The notes beneath the pieces were generated by a model. The model saw only the letters and a list, made by a program, of their open reading frames with translations. It had not been told where the DNA came from and ran no database searches. Shown in pieces: positions 1 to 9,100 of a stretch of DNA of 64,000 bases (its first letter is position 1; each line of letters opens with the position of its first letter). Source of the DNA: Allorhodopirellula solitaria (lineage in GTDB: Bacteria; Planctomycetota; Planctomycetia; Pirellulales; Pirellulaceae); NCBI RefSeq assembly GCF_007859855.1, contig NZ_SJPK01000001.1, positions 490,091 through 554,090 on the forward strand. The letters run 5' to 3'. A program made the translations under genes and the position numbers.

Positions 1-85
1 CACCATGGTTTCATAAATCCACAACTGGGGCTGGAGCACGTAGGGCCGGTTCCCACCGGCCACACCCGCCGCCAGCACCTCGGAT
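1..85. repeat. Palindromic flank cutting the Rhs fragment
   Basis: The window opens with a hairpin, GGCCGGT at 44-50 and ACCGGCC at 55-61 with loop TCCC. The Rhs reading frame is closed by a TAG at 41-43, and none of the three forward frames upstream of 86 shows YD-repeat-like sequence. The Rhs reading frame therefore meets a foreign palindromic sequence here rather than a normal N-terminal half. The true 5' structure lies outside or at the edge of the window, so this is a tentative boundary. Confidence 0.4.
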
Positions 86-1870
86 TTGCAAGTCCACACG
101 CGGATGGATTATGATGGTGCCGGACGGCTCAGCAGCCTCACCCATGGAGCGTCGGAAATTGCCTCCGGCGAAAATTGGAACGGCACTTCCACCTTGCCCG
201 CCTCCCTGGGCAATTCCGACTTGCTAGCCGCTTACACTTATCAGTACGACGCGGACAATCGCTTGACGCAGTTTTCCACTTATCGTGATGGCACCTCGAC
301 CGCGTACGGCTACGACGTACGCGATCAGTTGACGTCCGCTGCGAGCACTGCGATCAGTGGGTTGTCTCAACCCTTCGGCTTGGCGAGCGCCGAGTCCTAC
401 GATTTCGATGCCGGAGGCAATCGAAAATCCAGCGGCGGTGCGTCCCAGTCCGCTGCCAACACGCACAACCAGTTGCAGACCGATGGCACGTACAACTACA
501 CGTACGACGATGAGGGCAACACGCTCAGCCGAATCCTGATCTCCACCGGTGCGGTGACCCTGTATGAGTGGGACCACCGCAATCGCCTGGAGTCCATCAC
601 CGAGAAGACCTCGGCGGTTGGTAGCGTGACTCAAAAGATCGAGTACATCTACGATGCGCTGGATCAACGGGTCGGCAAACGCTTGGACAGTGACGGGGAC
701 GGCGATTTCGATCGCGACGAAGTTTTTCTCTGGACGGAAGGTCAAACCGCGCTGCGTGCGACCGATTCCGATGGTGAGGCGGCGACGGAATCGTTCACGC
801 TAGCCAGCCGGTACCTGTACGGCGAGATGGTCGACCAGTTGCTGGCCGACGAGCAGTACAACGGCGGCACGGGGCCTGACTTTTCCGCGACCACCGCGAG
901 TGCAACGGCGGGAGATACTTACTGGGCACTGACCGACCATCTGGGCAGTGTGCGAGACCTGGTCGACAACAACGGCGAGATTCGCCAGCACGTCGCCTAC
1001 GACAGCTTTGGCAACCGGATCGTCGAGCAAGACTACGACGCGTCAGGAAGTACGATCTCCAGCAGCCACGCCGATGCGATCGACGAGCTATTCGGCTACA
1101 CCGGCCGCGACTGGGACGCGGATGCGGGGTTACAGAACAACCGCGCCCGCTGGTACGACCCAGCTACAGGCCGTTGGCTGAGCAATGACCCGATAGGGTT
1201 CGCTGCGGGGGATGCCAACTTGTATCGGTACGTGGGGAATGGGCCTACGACGAAGACTGATCCGAGTGGGTTACAGCCTCCTAAACCGAAGAAGCCTGAC
1301 GAAGTCGAGCAAGAGAATGATGACGTCAATGTCTGGCCCTATACCGGAACTCCGGGAGGCAAGAAAAAAGCTCAGCAGACTTTAGGTATTCCTCCGGTAA
1401 AGGTAGTGCCGTATCCCGGATATAGACGCACTCATGGTGTCCCTCAAGGCAAGAACTCACATTTCTCGAACATCCCGTTCGGTCACTACGTTGGCACAAC
1501 GGGGGCTGGCCCGTGCGTGGGGCTCATTATCGTTTCACCGGGTGACAAAACTCCGGGTGGAGGAATGCGTGATATTTGGGTCTATCATTTCGAAGCAGAC
1601 GATCACCCAAACAACTCAATTGATCTCCATGACCTGCCGACGGGCAGCGAAGGCATAATCTTTGGGGGTGATGATCGGACGGAGAGTAGCCCTGCATTGA
1701 TTGATGCGATTATAGCGGACTTAAAAGCGCGAGGCATCAAGATTCGCGGGCTCTACAACTCGCCAGGAATGTGGGCTGATCGCCATGGCACCTGTTACGT
1801 ATTCAACACGGAACGTGAGACTGCGACCAAGGATGGGACCCTTCCTAAGCAGCAGTCAAGACGGGACTGA
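86..1870 (+). CDS. Rhs repeat-associated core fragment with C-terminal toxin-like tail
   Basis: This is an Rhs/YD-repeat polypeptide of 594 codons. YD repeats (YDGAGRL, YQYDADNRL, YTYDDEGN) run through residues 1-230. The Rhs core follows, with YWALTDHLGSVRDLVD and GFAAGDANLYRYVGNGPTT, ending at DPSGL near residue 396. Full-length Rhs proteins are usually far longer and have N-terminal secretion domains; those are missing, and the frame is closed by a TAG at 41-43, so this is an orphan or broken cassette. Start could be TTG 86 or ATG 104. The 198-residue tail differs from the core. It carries TTGAGPCVG (Cys477) and WVYHFEADDHP (His501), a layout like the Cys-His dyad of CheD/CNF1/BLF1 glutamine deamidases. 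Rhs identity is certain; the deamidase idea is inference. Without a delivery domain the protein may be silent, or serve as a recombination reservoir. Confidence 0.85.
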   Translation: MQVHTRMDYDGAGRLSSLTHGASEIASGENWNGTSTLPASLGNSDLLAAYTYQYDADNRLTQFSTYRDGTSTAYGYDVRDQLTSAASTAISGLSQPFGLASAESYDFDAGGNRKSSGGASQSAANTHNQLQTDGTYNYTYDDEGNTLSRILISTGAVTLYEWDHRNRLESITEKTSAVGSVTQKIEYIYDALDQRVGKRLDSDGDGDFDRDEVFLWTEGQTALRATDSDGEAATESFTLASRYLYGEMVDQLLADEQYNGGTGPDFSATTASATAGDTYWALTDHLGSVRDLVDNNGEIRQHVAYDSFGNRIVEQDYDASGSTISSSHADAIDELFGYTGRDWDADAGLQNNRARWYDPATGRWLSNDPIGFAAGDANLYRYVGNGPTTKTDPSGLQPPKPKKPDEVEQENDDVNVWPYTGTPGGKKKAQQTLGIPPVKVVPYPGYRRTHGVPQGKNSHFSNIPFGHYVGTTGAGPCVGLIIVSPGDKTPGGGMRDIWVYHFEADDHPNNSIDLHDLPTGSEGIIFGGDDRTESSPALIDAIIADLKARGIKIRGLYNSPGMWADRHGTCYVFNTERETATKDGTLPKQQSRRD

Positions 1871-1883
1871 ACGGTCGGATTCT

Positions 1884-2318
1884 ATGAAAAGAAGAGCCAT
1901 ACTTTTGTTGGTGGCATGCTGCCTTGGGACCATTTTGACCGTGGGTGTCGTCCTGGTCACGACTCCAGATTCGATAGATAGAAACAGAATAGCTATTCAG
2001 CAAAATCTCGATCGCTGGAGAGTCGGACCACACGACGTGGCCCCGCATCGCTGGGATGCTGCGTGGTTGATCGTTTACAATGGAAGCGGAAACGTCTGTT
2101 ACAACGACGAAACCATCACGGTCTCAAATGCCCAGGAACTGGCGGACTCCATAGCGCTACTAACGCAGAACCCGCCGACGTGGGGTGGTCTTCGTAAAGT
2201 ATGGAACCAGATTGCTGGCGCTGGTGAATTTGCAAGCGAGTACACCCATGGAAGAACACGGCAGCTCGAAGAGCTGTTGCCAAACCGCGTTGAGAGTAAT
2301 CAAACGGGAGGAAAATAG
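1884..2318 (+). CDS. Candidate immunity protein for the Rhs tail (membrane-anchored, unknown family)
   Basis: This 144-residue protein starts at ATG 1884, 13 bases after the Rhs stop. It opens with a basic patch (MKRR) and one hydrophobic segment (about residues 5-25, ILLLVACCLGTILTVGVVL), then a soluble domain containing WDAAWLIVYNGSG and ending in a charged tail. I do not recognise the family. Its position directly behind a toxin-like Rhs tail is where cognate immunity genes normally lie, and a membrane anchor facing the periplasm would suit an imported toxin. A good hairpin terminator 84 bases downstream suggests the pair forms one transcription unit. An in-frame upstream extension to 1785 exists but overlaps the Rhs tail and has no support. 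Confidence 0.6.
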   Translation: MKRRAILLLVACCLGTILTVGVVLVTTPDSIDRNRIAIQQNLDRWRVGPHDVAPHRWDAAWLIVYNGSGNVCYNDETITVSNAQELADSIALLTQNPPTWGGLRKVWNQIAGAGEFASEYTHGRTRQLEELLPNRVESNQTGGK

Positions 2319-2401
2319 TTTCGCGAGCGACGAAGAGTAAGGTGTCAGGACTCAATAACGAGTAATCCACCTACTGCACCGGAGTAAAACGACACCTTTA
2401 C

Positions 2402-2426
2402 AGGTCACCGCAAGGTGGCCTTTCTT
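2402..2426 (+). terminator. Rho-independent terminator after the Rhs/immunity pair
   Basis: An 8-bp stem, AGGTCACC (2402-2409) with GGTGGCCT (2414-2421), is closed by a GCAA tetraloop and followed by TTTCTT. One T-G wobble is present. It lies 84 bases past the candidate immunity gene and points the same way. Confidence 0.6.
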
Positions 2427-2429
2427 ATT

Positions 2430-2595
2430 GGCGGACACGAAGTCCGCCATACTTGCGGCACGAAGCCGCCCGCACTGGATCGAGCATGAAACGCACTGGA
2501 GCGAAGCGACGCACACGAAGTGCGTCGCGGCTGTTTCGGCTGGATGCCGCCAGGCGTGGATAGATCGCTGAACGACGGCGACATGGAAGTCGCCG
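2430..2595. repeat. Array of four small hairpins with a shared loop
   Basis: Four perfect inverted repeats follow each other at 2430-2448 (stem GGCGGAC), 2455-2469 (GCGGC), 2506-2528 (GCGACGCAC) and 2576-2595 (CGGCGAC). The first three stems differ but share the loop ACGAA (TTCGT on the other strand); the fourth has ATGGAA. No open reading frame on either strand looks real between 2319 and 2877. The array lies 280-450 bases beyond the 3' end of the REP-type transposase pseudogene, so it could be its palindromic substrate; that link is inference. Confidence 0.6.
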
Positions 2596-2877
2596 CATGA
2601 GGAAGAAAAAGGTGACGAGGAAGAAAAAGGTGACGGGGGTAGTTTTGGCTGATTCAGCCGTTCAGGAAGGAAATCCAGAGGGACATAGCACTTTGTCAAC
2701 CGAGTCAATATTGGCTTGATTGGATTAATGGCCATTGGCGGCCGAGGCGACGATTTGTCAGCTTGCGAGTGCAACAAGTGCCCCTCGGATCAACTTGCCT
2801 TGCCTACTTCAGCGCGCACCTTCTCGATCTTCGGTTCCCTACCGCCAATTTCTGCATTCGAAGAAGGGTGAGAGTCG

Positions 2878-3970
2878 CTAATCGGCTGTCAGCAGTTCAC
2901 GGGCGCGGCGGCGAAGGTGATAGCGACGATGCGTTCGATGACAGCGCATCGCGTCGACACATGCAGGACGTCCCGCCACGCAGCAGAACAGTCGCCCAAA
3001 GTCGCTCACCAATTCACACCAAGTCGCCCGGTCCAGTCCCAGCCGAACCAGTATCGGTGGGATCTCCGCAGGCGTGCGGTCACGCTTCCCAGACGCGGTC
3101 TGGCGGGCCGTCCAATCCAGCAGTTCCAAGTAATCCTCAATCGGCATCGCCAAGAATCCTTTGTCGCAAATGGGCTCGGCCCGTCGTAAGCAACCAACGC
3201 GTATCAGCTCAGACGGACGGAGCCGTCTGGCTACAATTGTCGACCGATGGCTCCGCCCGTCGTGAGCCTCCCCACCGCCGTCGTTTGCATCACCGCCCAC
3301 ATCGTTCGATACGCAGGCTTCATCGACCAATCCCTCGATCCGTCTTTGTACCGACGTATGATCACTGCCCTCTAGGGTTTCGGCCATCGCCGCCCGAATT
3401 GGATTCAGGTCGACGTAGGCAGCACAGGCCAGCAACGAGGCTTCGTCCGCTAAACGCGTCGTGATATCGATCTTGGATAAAGCGACCTGTTTGCTCATCT
3501 TCGCGATTGGCTCGCATCGCCACGCGCTGGCACAGCAACCGCATCCACCAACTGAAACTACTCAGCCGTTTGCGGATTACCTCGCGTTTGATGGGACACC
3601 CTGCGATGGACTGGATCTCAGGTTGGGTCGGAGTCATGGGCGATCCATCCGCCTGGCGGCGATGGGGGCACAACATCAACCATCGCCGCGCCACTTCCTC
3701 ATCCGTCCACGTCGCCACGACGTCCGGGCGCGATCGGAGGATTAAATGGAAGTGATTTGAGAGAATCGCAAAGCCGACCAGGTCGATCCCAAAATAGGCT
3801 GCGAATTGCTGCAAATATTCTTCAATCCAGACTTTCCGGTGGTCGAAGTTCTTCCCAGAGACCGGATCATCGCCGAGAAGGAAACATCGGCGACAGACGC
3901 GGGTGTAAACGTGGGCGATCGCCACTTCCTCGGGGTCAAAGACCTCACAACGTGCCATCCGACTCATCAC
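2878..3970 (-). pseudogene. REP-associated Y1 (HUH) transposase, frameshifted
   Basis: Two minus-strand frames together encode one single-strand transposase of the IS200/RAYT superfamily. The 5' part (3970 to about 3455) holds ILSNHFHLILRSRPDV, with the HxH metal motif, and EDEQTGRFIQDRYHD. The 3' part, in another frame from about 3454 down to 2878, continues with RLADEASLLACAAYVDLNPIRAAM, the sequence that normally follows directly in this family. Aligning FIQDRYHDA with RLADEA is best explained by loss of about 2 bases near 3450-3456. The family acts by making and joining single-stranded ends at short palindromes. The broken frame makes an active enzyme unlikely unless ribosomal frameshifting occurs; I see no clear slippery site. 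Confidence 0.8.
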
Positions 3971-4083
3971 TCACCTCGCATTCTCAGGAAATTTGCCGCA
4001 AGCGTCAAATTCAACCTGCCCCCTCTGCTAAGCCAAGTCACGCTCCCTAGCAAGGTGCTGTGTCCCTCTCCTCTGGCTTATGG

Positions 4084-4379
4084 TGGGCTGTTCAATCTTT
4101 GGGGTTGACGCTCGATAGGTCTTGCGCAATTTCTTGACTTCACCCTCTCCAAACGAAGTTTGGGGAGGGTCGACGGGCGAAGCCTCGTCGGGGAGGGGCC
4201 CAGCACTGGGAAAACCCCTCAATCGCTGCAAAACCCTGACCGAGCCCTCCCCGAGAAACTCGCTGAAGGCTCGTTTCTCGACCCTCCCCAGCTTCGCTCG
4301 GGAGGGTGAAATCAGGACAGAAATCACCTCCATGAAAATCAACCGAAAGGGGTCGCAACCCCAAAGATTGAACAGCCCA
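4084..4379. mobile_element. MITE R1, copy 1 (296 bp, non-autonomous)
   Basis: The ends are perfect 24-bp inverted repeats at 4084-4107 and 4356-4379 (outer sequence TGGGCTGTTCAATC). A 9-bp target duplication, GGCTTATGG, sits at 4075-4083 and 4380-4388. The interior is full of stem-loops (for example GAGAAAC/GTTTCTC and CCCTCCC/GGGAGGG arms) and has no transposase. The apparent open frames inside are by-products of the repeat. The identical copy is at 5561-5856. The 9-bp duplication fits a parent element of the IS4, IS5/IS903 or IS1 type; which one cannot be told here. Confidence 0.92.
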
Positions 4380-4529
4380 GGCTTATGGTATGCAAGCCGC
4401 CATCGAAGGTAACTATTCATTGCCTGTCCCTATTCTACATGCCCCTATTCTACAGCCCTACGGGGGGCGTTGAACACTCACGTGGATCATCGCGCCCTGG
4501 ACCGCAATGCACGCTCTCCGCGGCCAAGT

Positions 4530-4919
4530 TCACCAACCGTAGCGGTAACCGAAACCGGGATATCCATCGGAGTATCCCCGGTACCCGTATCCCCGATATC
4601 CATAACCTCCGTAGCCGACTCCCGAACCGACTCCGACCGAAACGCGTCCGGCTCGGTAGGCCGACCCGCCATAGGGTCCATAGCCGTACCCTCCCGGTCC
4701 ATAGCCATAGCCGTAGCCCGGATCGACATAGCCACGGTAGCCCGACGAGTAGACCGTTGCCGAGCGGTAGACATTCACGTTCGGCGCGGGCGCGTAGTAG
4801 GCGGTCACCGGTGCCCGATACCCACATCCATGACGATGCCCGTGAAATGCCTCAGCACTGTCGGAAACCGCCCAGGTGAACAGTGCGGCAGCTGCCGTGA
4901 TGACGAAAATGCGGACCAT
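4530..4919 (-). CDS. Gly/Tyr-rich secreted protein
   Basis: The protein has 129 residues. ATG 4919 is chosen because GGAGAAGAG lies just upstream and it gives a clean signal peptide (MVRIFVITAAAALFTWAVSDSAEAF, cleavage near residue 23). The mature part begins with HGHRHGCGY, a possible metal-binding patch, and then becomes repeats of GYGYG, GGYGYG and YRGYGYRGY up to the C-terminus. Such Gly/Tyr-rich exported proteins are common in Planctomycetes and may be surface or cell-wall components, but no function is known. An in-frame extension to 5069 lacks a ribosome site. It stands alone between two repeat blocks. Confidence 0.75.
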   Translation of the reverse strand: MVRIFVITAAAALFTWAVSDSAEAFHGHRHGCGYRAPVTAYYAPAPNVNVYRSATVYSSGYRGYVDPGYGYGYGPGGYGYGPYGGSAYRAGRVSVGVGSGVGYGGYGYRGYGYRGYSDGYPGFGYRYGW

Positions 4920-5069
4920 GATCTCTTCTCCAATCAACCGGGTATTGAACACAAAACGAAAATTCATTTTAGCAAGCGGTATACCATTGCGCGCAGAAAA
5001 CTGACGTTGCCGAAAGATTTCGAGCATCTTCGATTGCGGGTTGTCGATTGATTGAGCCGAGACGCGCAA

Positions 5070-5410
5070 GTATCGCTTGATGAATAAGTCGCGAATTTTT
5101 GCGAGATCTTTTCTGTCGTGGACGAGGCGACGAGCTGTCAGTTACCCACAAGTATCCCGTTAGGGATTCGAGAGAATAGCCGCAGCGCCACCTACGGTGA
5201 TTCGTTGGTCACCGAACGTCGACCCCGAAGTGGGTCGCAGACCTCGTCATGAATGATCTTCCACCCCATTCGGGGTTGGCTCTTGCGTTTCGCGTTGTAT
5301 CCGGTGGTGTTCGCTTGCGCTCAAACCACCGGCTATTGTCTAAAACGCCTTCGGCGTGGGCAAACTTGTGGGTAATTGACACGAGGCGACGTGAGGTGGT
5401 GCCGCTTTTG
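5070..5410. other. Intergenic mosaic of short repeats
   Basis: No believable gene is present. The stretch contains GTGGACGAGGCGACGAG (about 5115-5131), the end motif of repeats R4/R5 that recurs near 27100, 35355, 47703 and 48020. It also contains GAGAATAGCCGCAGCGCCAC (from 5172), which recurs at 35409. The sequence GTGGGTAATTGACACGAGGCGAC near 5370 is another partial copy. The open frame at 5249-5467 has no family signal and lies over these repeats. Confidence 0.6.
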
Positions 5411-5963
5411 GATTACCCACAGGTTGGCTCCCCCGTGTGCCTGCCACACGCCGAAGCGACGTTTTGAAATTAGAAAACCGCGTCATCGACATGCGTTCCC
5501 CTGTCAGCTTGTCTGACAGGAAACCAAGCCGACAAACTTTGCTCTCATGCGGGGCAAGCCTGGGCTGTTCAATCTTTGGGGTTGACGCTCGATAGGTCTT
5601 GCGCAATTTCTTGACTTCACCCTCTCCAAACGAAGTTTGGGGAGGGTCGACGGGCGAAGCCTCGTCGGGGAGGGGCCCAGCACTGGGAAAACCCCTCAAT
5701 CGCTGCAAAACCCTGACCGAGCCCTCCCCGAGAAACTCGCTGAAGGCTCGTTTCTCGACCCTCCCCAGCTTCGCTCGGGAGGGTGAAATCAGGACAGAAA
5801 TCACCTCCATGAAAATCAACCGAAAGGGGTCGCAACCCCAAAGATTGAACAGCCCAGGGCAAGCCCCCATGGGAGCGGGGTGAACACTCCATTGTTCTAA
5901 CCTCAAAACGGCGATGCCTGTCAGACAAGCTGACAGGGGATCTGGTTTTGTGGGGAATCAACA
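5411..5963. repeat. Repeat R2, copy A, split by a MITE
   Basis: Left part 5411-5560 and right part 5866-5963 together match R2 copies at 47761-48007 and 54191-54439. R2 is about 248 bp. It has CCTGTCAG...CTGACAGG palindromes in both halves, the two 22-base arms being inverse complements of one another, and imperfect inverted ends based on ATTCCCCACAA. The MITE R1 copy 2 lies at the join and has duplicated GGGCAAGCC of R2. Confidence 0.85.
5561..5856. mobile_element. MITE R1, copy 2 (296 bp, nested in R2)
   Basis: By eye this is identical in sequence and length to the copy at 4084-4379, including both 24-bp terminal inverted repeats. The flanking 9-bp direct repeat is GGGCAAGCC (5552-5560 and 5857-5865), different from that of copy 1, so the two insertions were independent events. 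Removing the element and one duplication restores an uninterrupted R2 repeat like the other two in the window. Confidence 0.92.
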
Positions 5964-6105
5964 GCCCGCCTGCCTCGTCATAGACGACATTGATTACTCC
6001 CGCGTCGTGAGCGGCCGGGTAGAGCGTTGCTACCCGGTGCCTTGCGGCACACTTGGCTCACTATTGCGCAGCCGGTATCGATGAAACCGATAGCCTGGAA
6101 GTTCT
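5964..6105. repeat. Intergenic hairpin of the CCGGGTA type
   Basis: CCGGGTA (6015-6021) pairs with TACCCGG (6031-6037). A close relative with an 8-bp stem (ACCGGGTA/TACCCGGT) is at 35471-35494. The MscS-type gene ends at 6106, so the hairpin could help end its transcript, but no T-run follows it. Confidence 0.45.
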
Positions 6106-9100
6106 CTAGGGAGACTGACCCTGATCAAGGTCGGGCGAATTTTTAGACGCGTCTCGGGGATCGCCCTCCACCTTGATATGCAGGTCACGTTGTGGAAACG
6201 GAATACTGATCTGCGCCTCGCGAAGTGCTCGCAGCACCGCAGCATTGATTTCATGCGTCACGCCGACTCGACGATCGAGCGTTGCCAAGAAGAAGCGTAC
6301 GGAGTAGTTGAGGGAGTTGTCACCAAACTCTTCGAGGTTCACCAAGGGGGCTGGATCGGCCATCACATCGGGATGCATGCTGACGACGCGTTCTAGGAGC
6401 TTGCGCACCTCGTCGGGATCGGCACCATATTCAACGCCGACGTCGATCGTGATTCGGTTGATGACATTGGACAGCGACCAATTGAGGAGTTTTTCAGTAA
6501 TCAAGTCCTTGTTGGGCACGACGAGTTCCTTTCGATCCCAACTCGTCACGGTGGTTGCGCGCATCTTGATCCGGCTGACCACACCGGTGGTGTCGTCGAT
6601 CGTGACCACATCCCCGACGCGGACGGGACGTTCGAGTAGCAGGATGATTCCGGAAACGAAGTTTGCAAAAATCTCCTGCATACCGAAACCGAGTCCCACC
6701 GATGCCGCAGCTAAGAGCCAACCAAGTTGTTGGTACGGCACACTGAGCATGTTCATCACAAGCAGTATTCCGGCAACGATCAGGAGGTAGCGAAGAATCG
6801 TGGTCCAGGCGTAACGCGCACCGCTGTCCATGGACGAACGCTGTAGAATGATCATCTCCAAGAGCCCGGGAAAGGTCTGCACTGCGTAGATTGTCGCTGC
6901 GGTGACGATGGCGATGCCGACGACATCCTTGAGCGTAAAGATGCGAATCTCCGAACCCGTGCCAACACTTCCTATCTGGACGCGTTCGAGAACATCGAGA
7001 GCGGGCAGCACATCACTCCAAATGAAGGCCAGGCCGATGAGGGACAGCACCGTGGCGAGGGTGGAAACCGTTTGACGCGTTTGGCGATCGAGCGCGGGCA
7101 GGTCAGTGGAATCCTCTTCAACGAGCTGGATGCCCACCTCATCGGACAACAACTCGCTCTTGGATGCTTCCGCCGTCGCGCGTTGCTTCTCTCGCTTCTC
7201 ACGAGCTTGCTTGATCGCGATGTCACGATAGCGGAGCGTCAACCAACGAAAGACCAGCGCGACCAGAATGACGACCATCACCAGTAGTGCCAGCGAGAAC
7301 TGGAACGAGTATCCCAGTCGAAATGCGGTGTCGAGGTATCCCGCCAACGACATGCAGATAAGGATCGCTGGCATCCCGAGGGTGATCGCCCAGATCGCAT
7401 AGCGGATCCGATAGGACGCTGAGTCGGGCCGATTATTACGAAGCTGAATAAAGAGTGCGCTCTGTGGCCGGAAGATAAAATGACTGAAGACCGCGAACAT
7501 CGCGAAGATGGCCACCGAAAGCCACCGATCGGTCATCGCGCGTGCTTCCTTGTCGGGAATCGCATGCCAGAGAACCAGCAGGAAATTCAGCCCGCAGCCC
7601 AATAGGAGGTACCACCGTAGGTGAAATCGCAGCAATGCTCGCACCGCGGCATTCCAACCCAAATGAGCGTCGCCCAATCCATCCTTTCGGCAAGTCTCCA
7701 ACAGCAAGGCGCGCGGGGCGATGAAGATACCCGCAGCAATCAAGGCAGCCCCCAAACCATTGACAAAGGGATGCGCGCTCGTTCGGCTCGCCAGTACGAT
7801 GCCGCCCCATAGAAAAACGGCCGGCCAAGCCGCGGCTAGCAACCACGTCGCGACCAGCGTCTTGACTGTCGGACGGATTGTCGCCATGTAGCGGCGGGCG
7901 TCGACGGAGGCGTGCTCAATGAACTGGTGAAGACGAGGCCGCGCCAGGAAGAGAGCGATCACAATGACCAGCCCGATCACGCCGTTGAGCGGATGCCGCC
8001 CCAGCGTTGCCTTGGCATGTTGAGCGACTTCACGCCAATTCGCTGGGTCGACGAGCCAGTGCAGCGATTTCGAAGCGTGTCTCAATTCGACCATCGAGAA
8101 AGACTCGGCACTGCGAACCCAAAACACTTGTTCGTTAATATAGTGGATGTAGCGATCGGCCTCCTGCGAAAACAGTCGGCGCTGCGTATCGCCATTGACC
8201 AGAGCTTGCAACAAAGAGTTCTGACTCTTCAGCGTTGCACTGAGCAGTTTCTTCCGTTTTTTCAGCAGCGTGAATCGATCGGGCGCTTGATTCTCAGCCG
8301 AAGTGTCTGTCGATGCAGATGATGAATTAGCCGCTCTGGCTTTGTGGGCCGGTCTCGCCGCAGCGATTTGGTCATCGATATCTCGCAATTCGTCGTCGAG
8401 CTGAAACGCCATCACCTGAAGCGTCTGAATTCGGTCCTGCTGATCGTCACTGGGTAGGTATTTTTGGCGCAGACGTTTGTATTCGCTGCGCCGGTTTCTC
8501 AACATCAGACCGAGGGCATCGGTCAGCCCCACAGCTTTGACGCGTTCCTGCGAAGTCTTGCGTTCCGCTTCGGCGGTCTGGGTCGCTTGACGAATCTCGT
8601 CGAGTGATTGCGAGGCCTCTCCGGCTTCGACGATCAACTGTTGGTGCAGTTCACTGAGTCGGATATTCTGTTCGGCAAGCGATTTGAGCGGGCCGCTGAC
8701 TTTCGCTAAGTCCTCCCGCAGATCATCGGTCGTGTTCTGTACCTCGGCTTGCTGTCGCTTCAAGAGCGCCGCTTGGAGTGCATCGATCTGAGTTTGGAGC
8801 TCGGACACTCGCTCGTCGGCGAGATTTCGGCGAAGCGGCAGCACGTCAACGGTCGCCGCGTAGGCCGCCTGCTCGTTCTGCAGTTCTGCCAAGCGAGCAT
8901 TCGCGGCGAGAAAACGAGCTTGCAACGAGGTCACGCGAGCTCGCGTTTCGAAGGGGGCTTCATTCGCCGGGGCGGGCAGGTCAAGCTGCTCGGTAACATC
9001 GGTGAGTTCCTGCTGCACCGCAGTCATTTCACCAGGGATTTCGGCGAGTCGTTCCTGGCGTCGCAGCGGCTCGCCCGCGAAAGACTCCGCGGCGTCGGTT

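Noticed and set aside
86-1870. Complete Rhs toxin delivery protein
   Set aside because: Frame closed just upstream and no N-terminal secretion or PAAR-like domain present.
2430-2595. CRISPR array
   Set aside because: Repeats differ in stem sequence and are too short and irregular; no cas genes in the window.
4122-4412. Open frames inside and across MITE R1 (also at 5599-5883 and on the minus strand)
   Set aside because: They are identical in both copies because the DNA repeat is identical, have no ribosome site, and arise from stem-loop sequence.
4385-4879. Plus-strand Arg/Pro/Ser-rich frames over 4385-5051
   Set aside because: Mirror images of the Gly/Tyr-rich minus-strand gene, which has a signal peptide and ribosome site.
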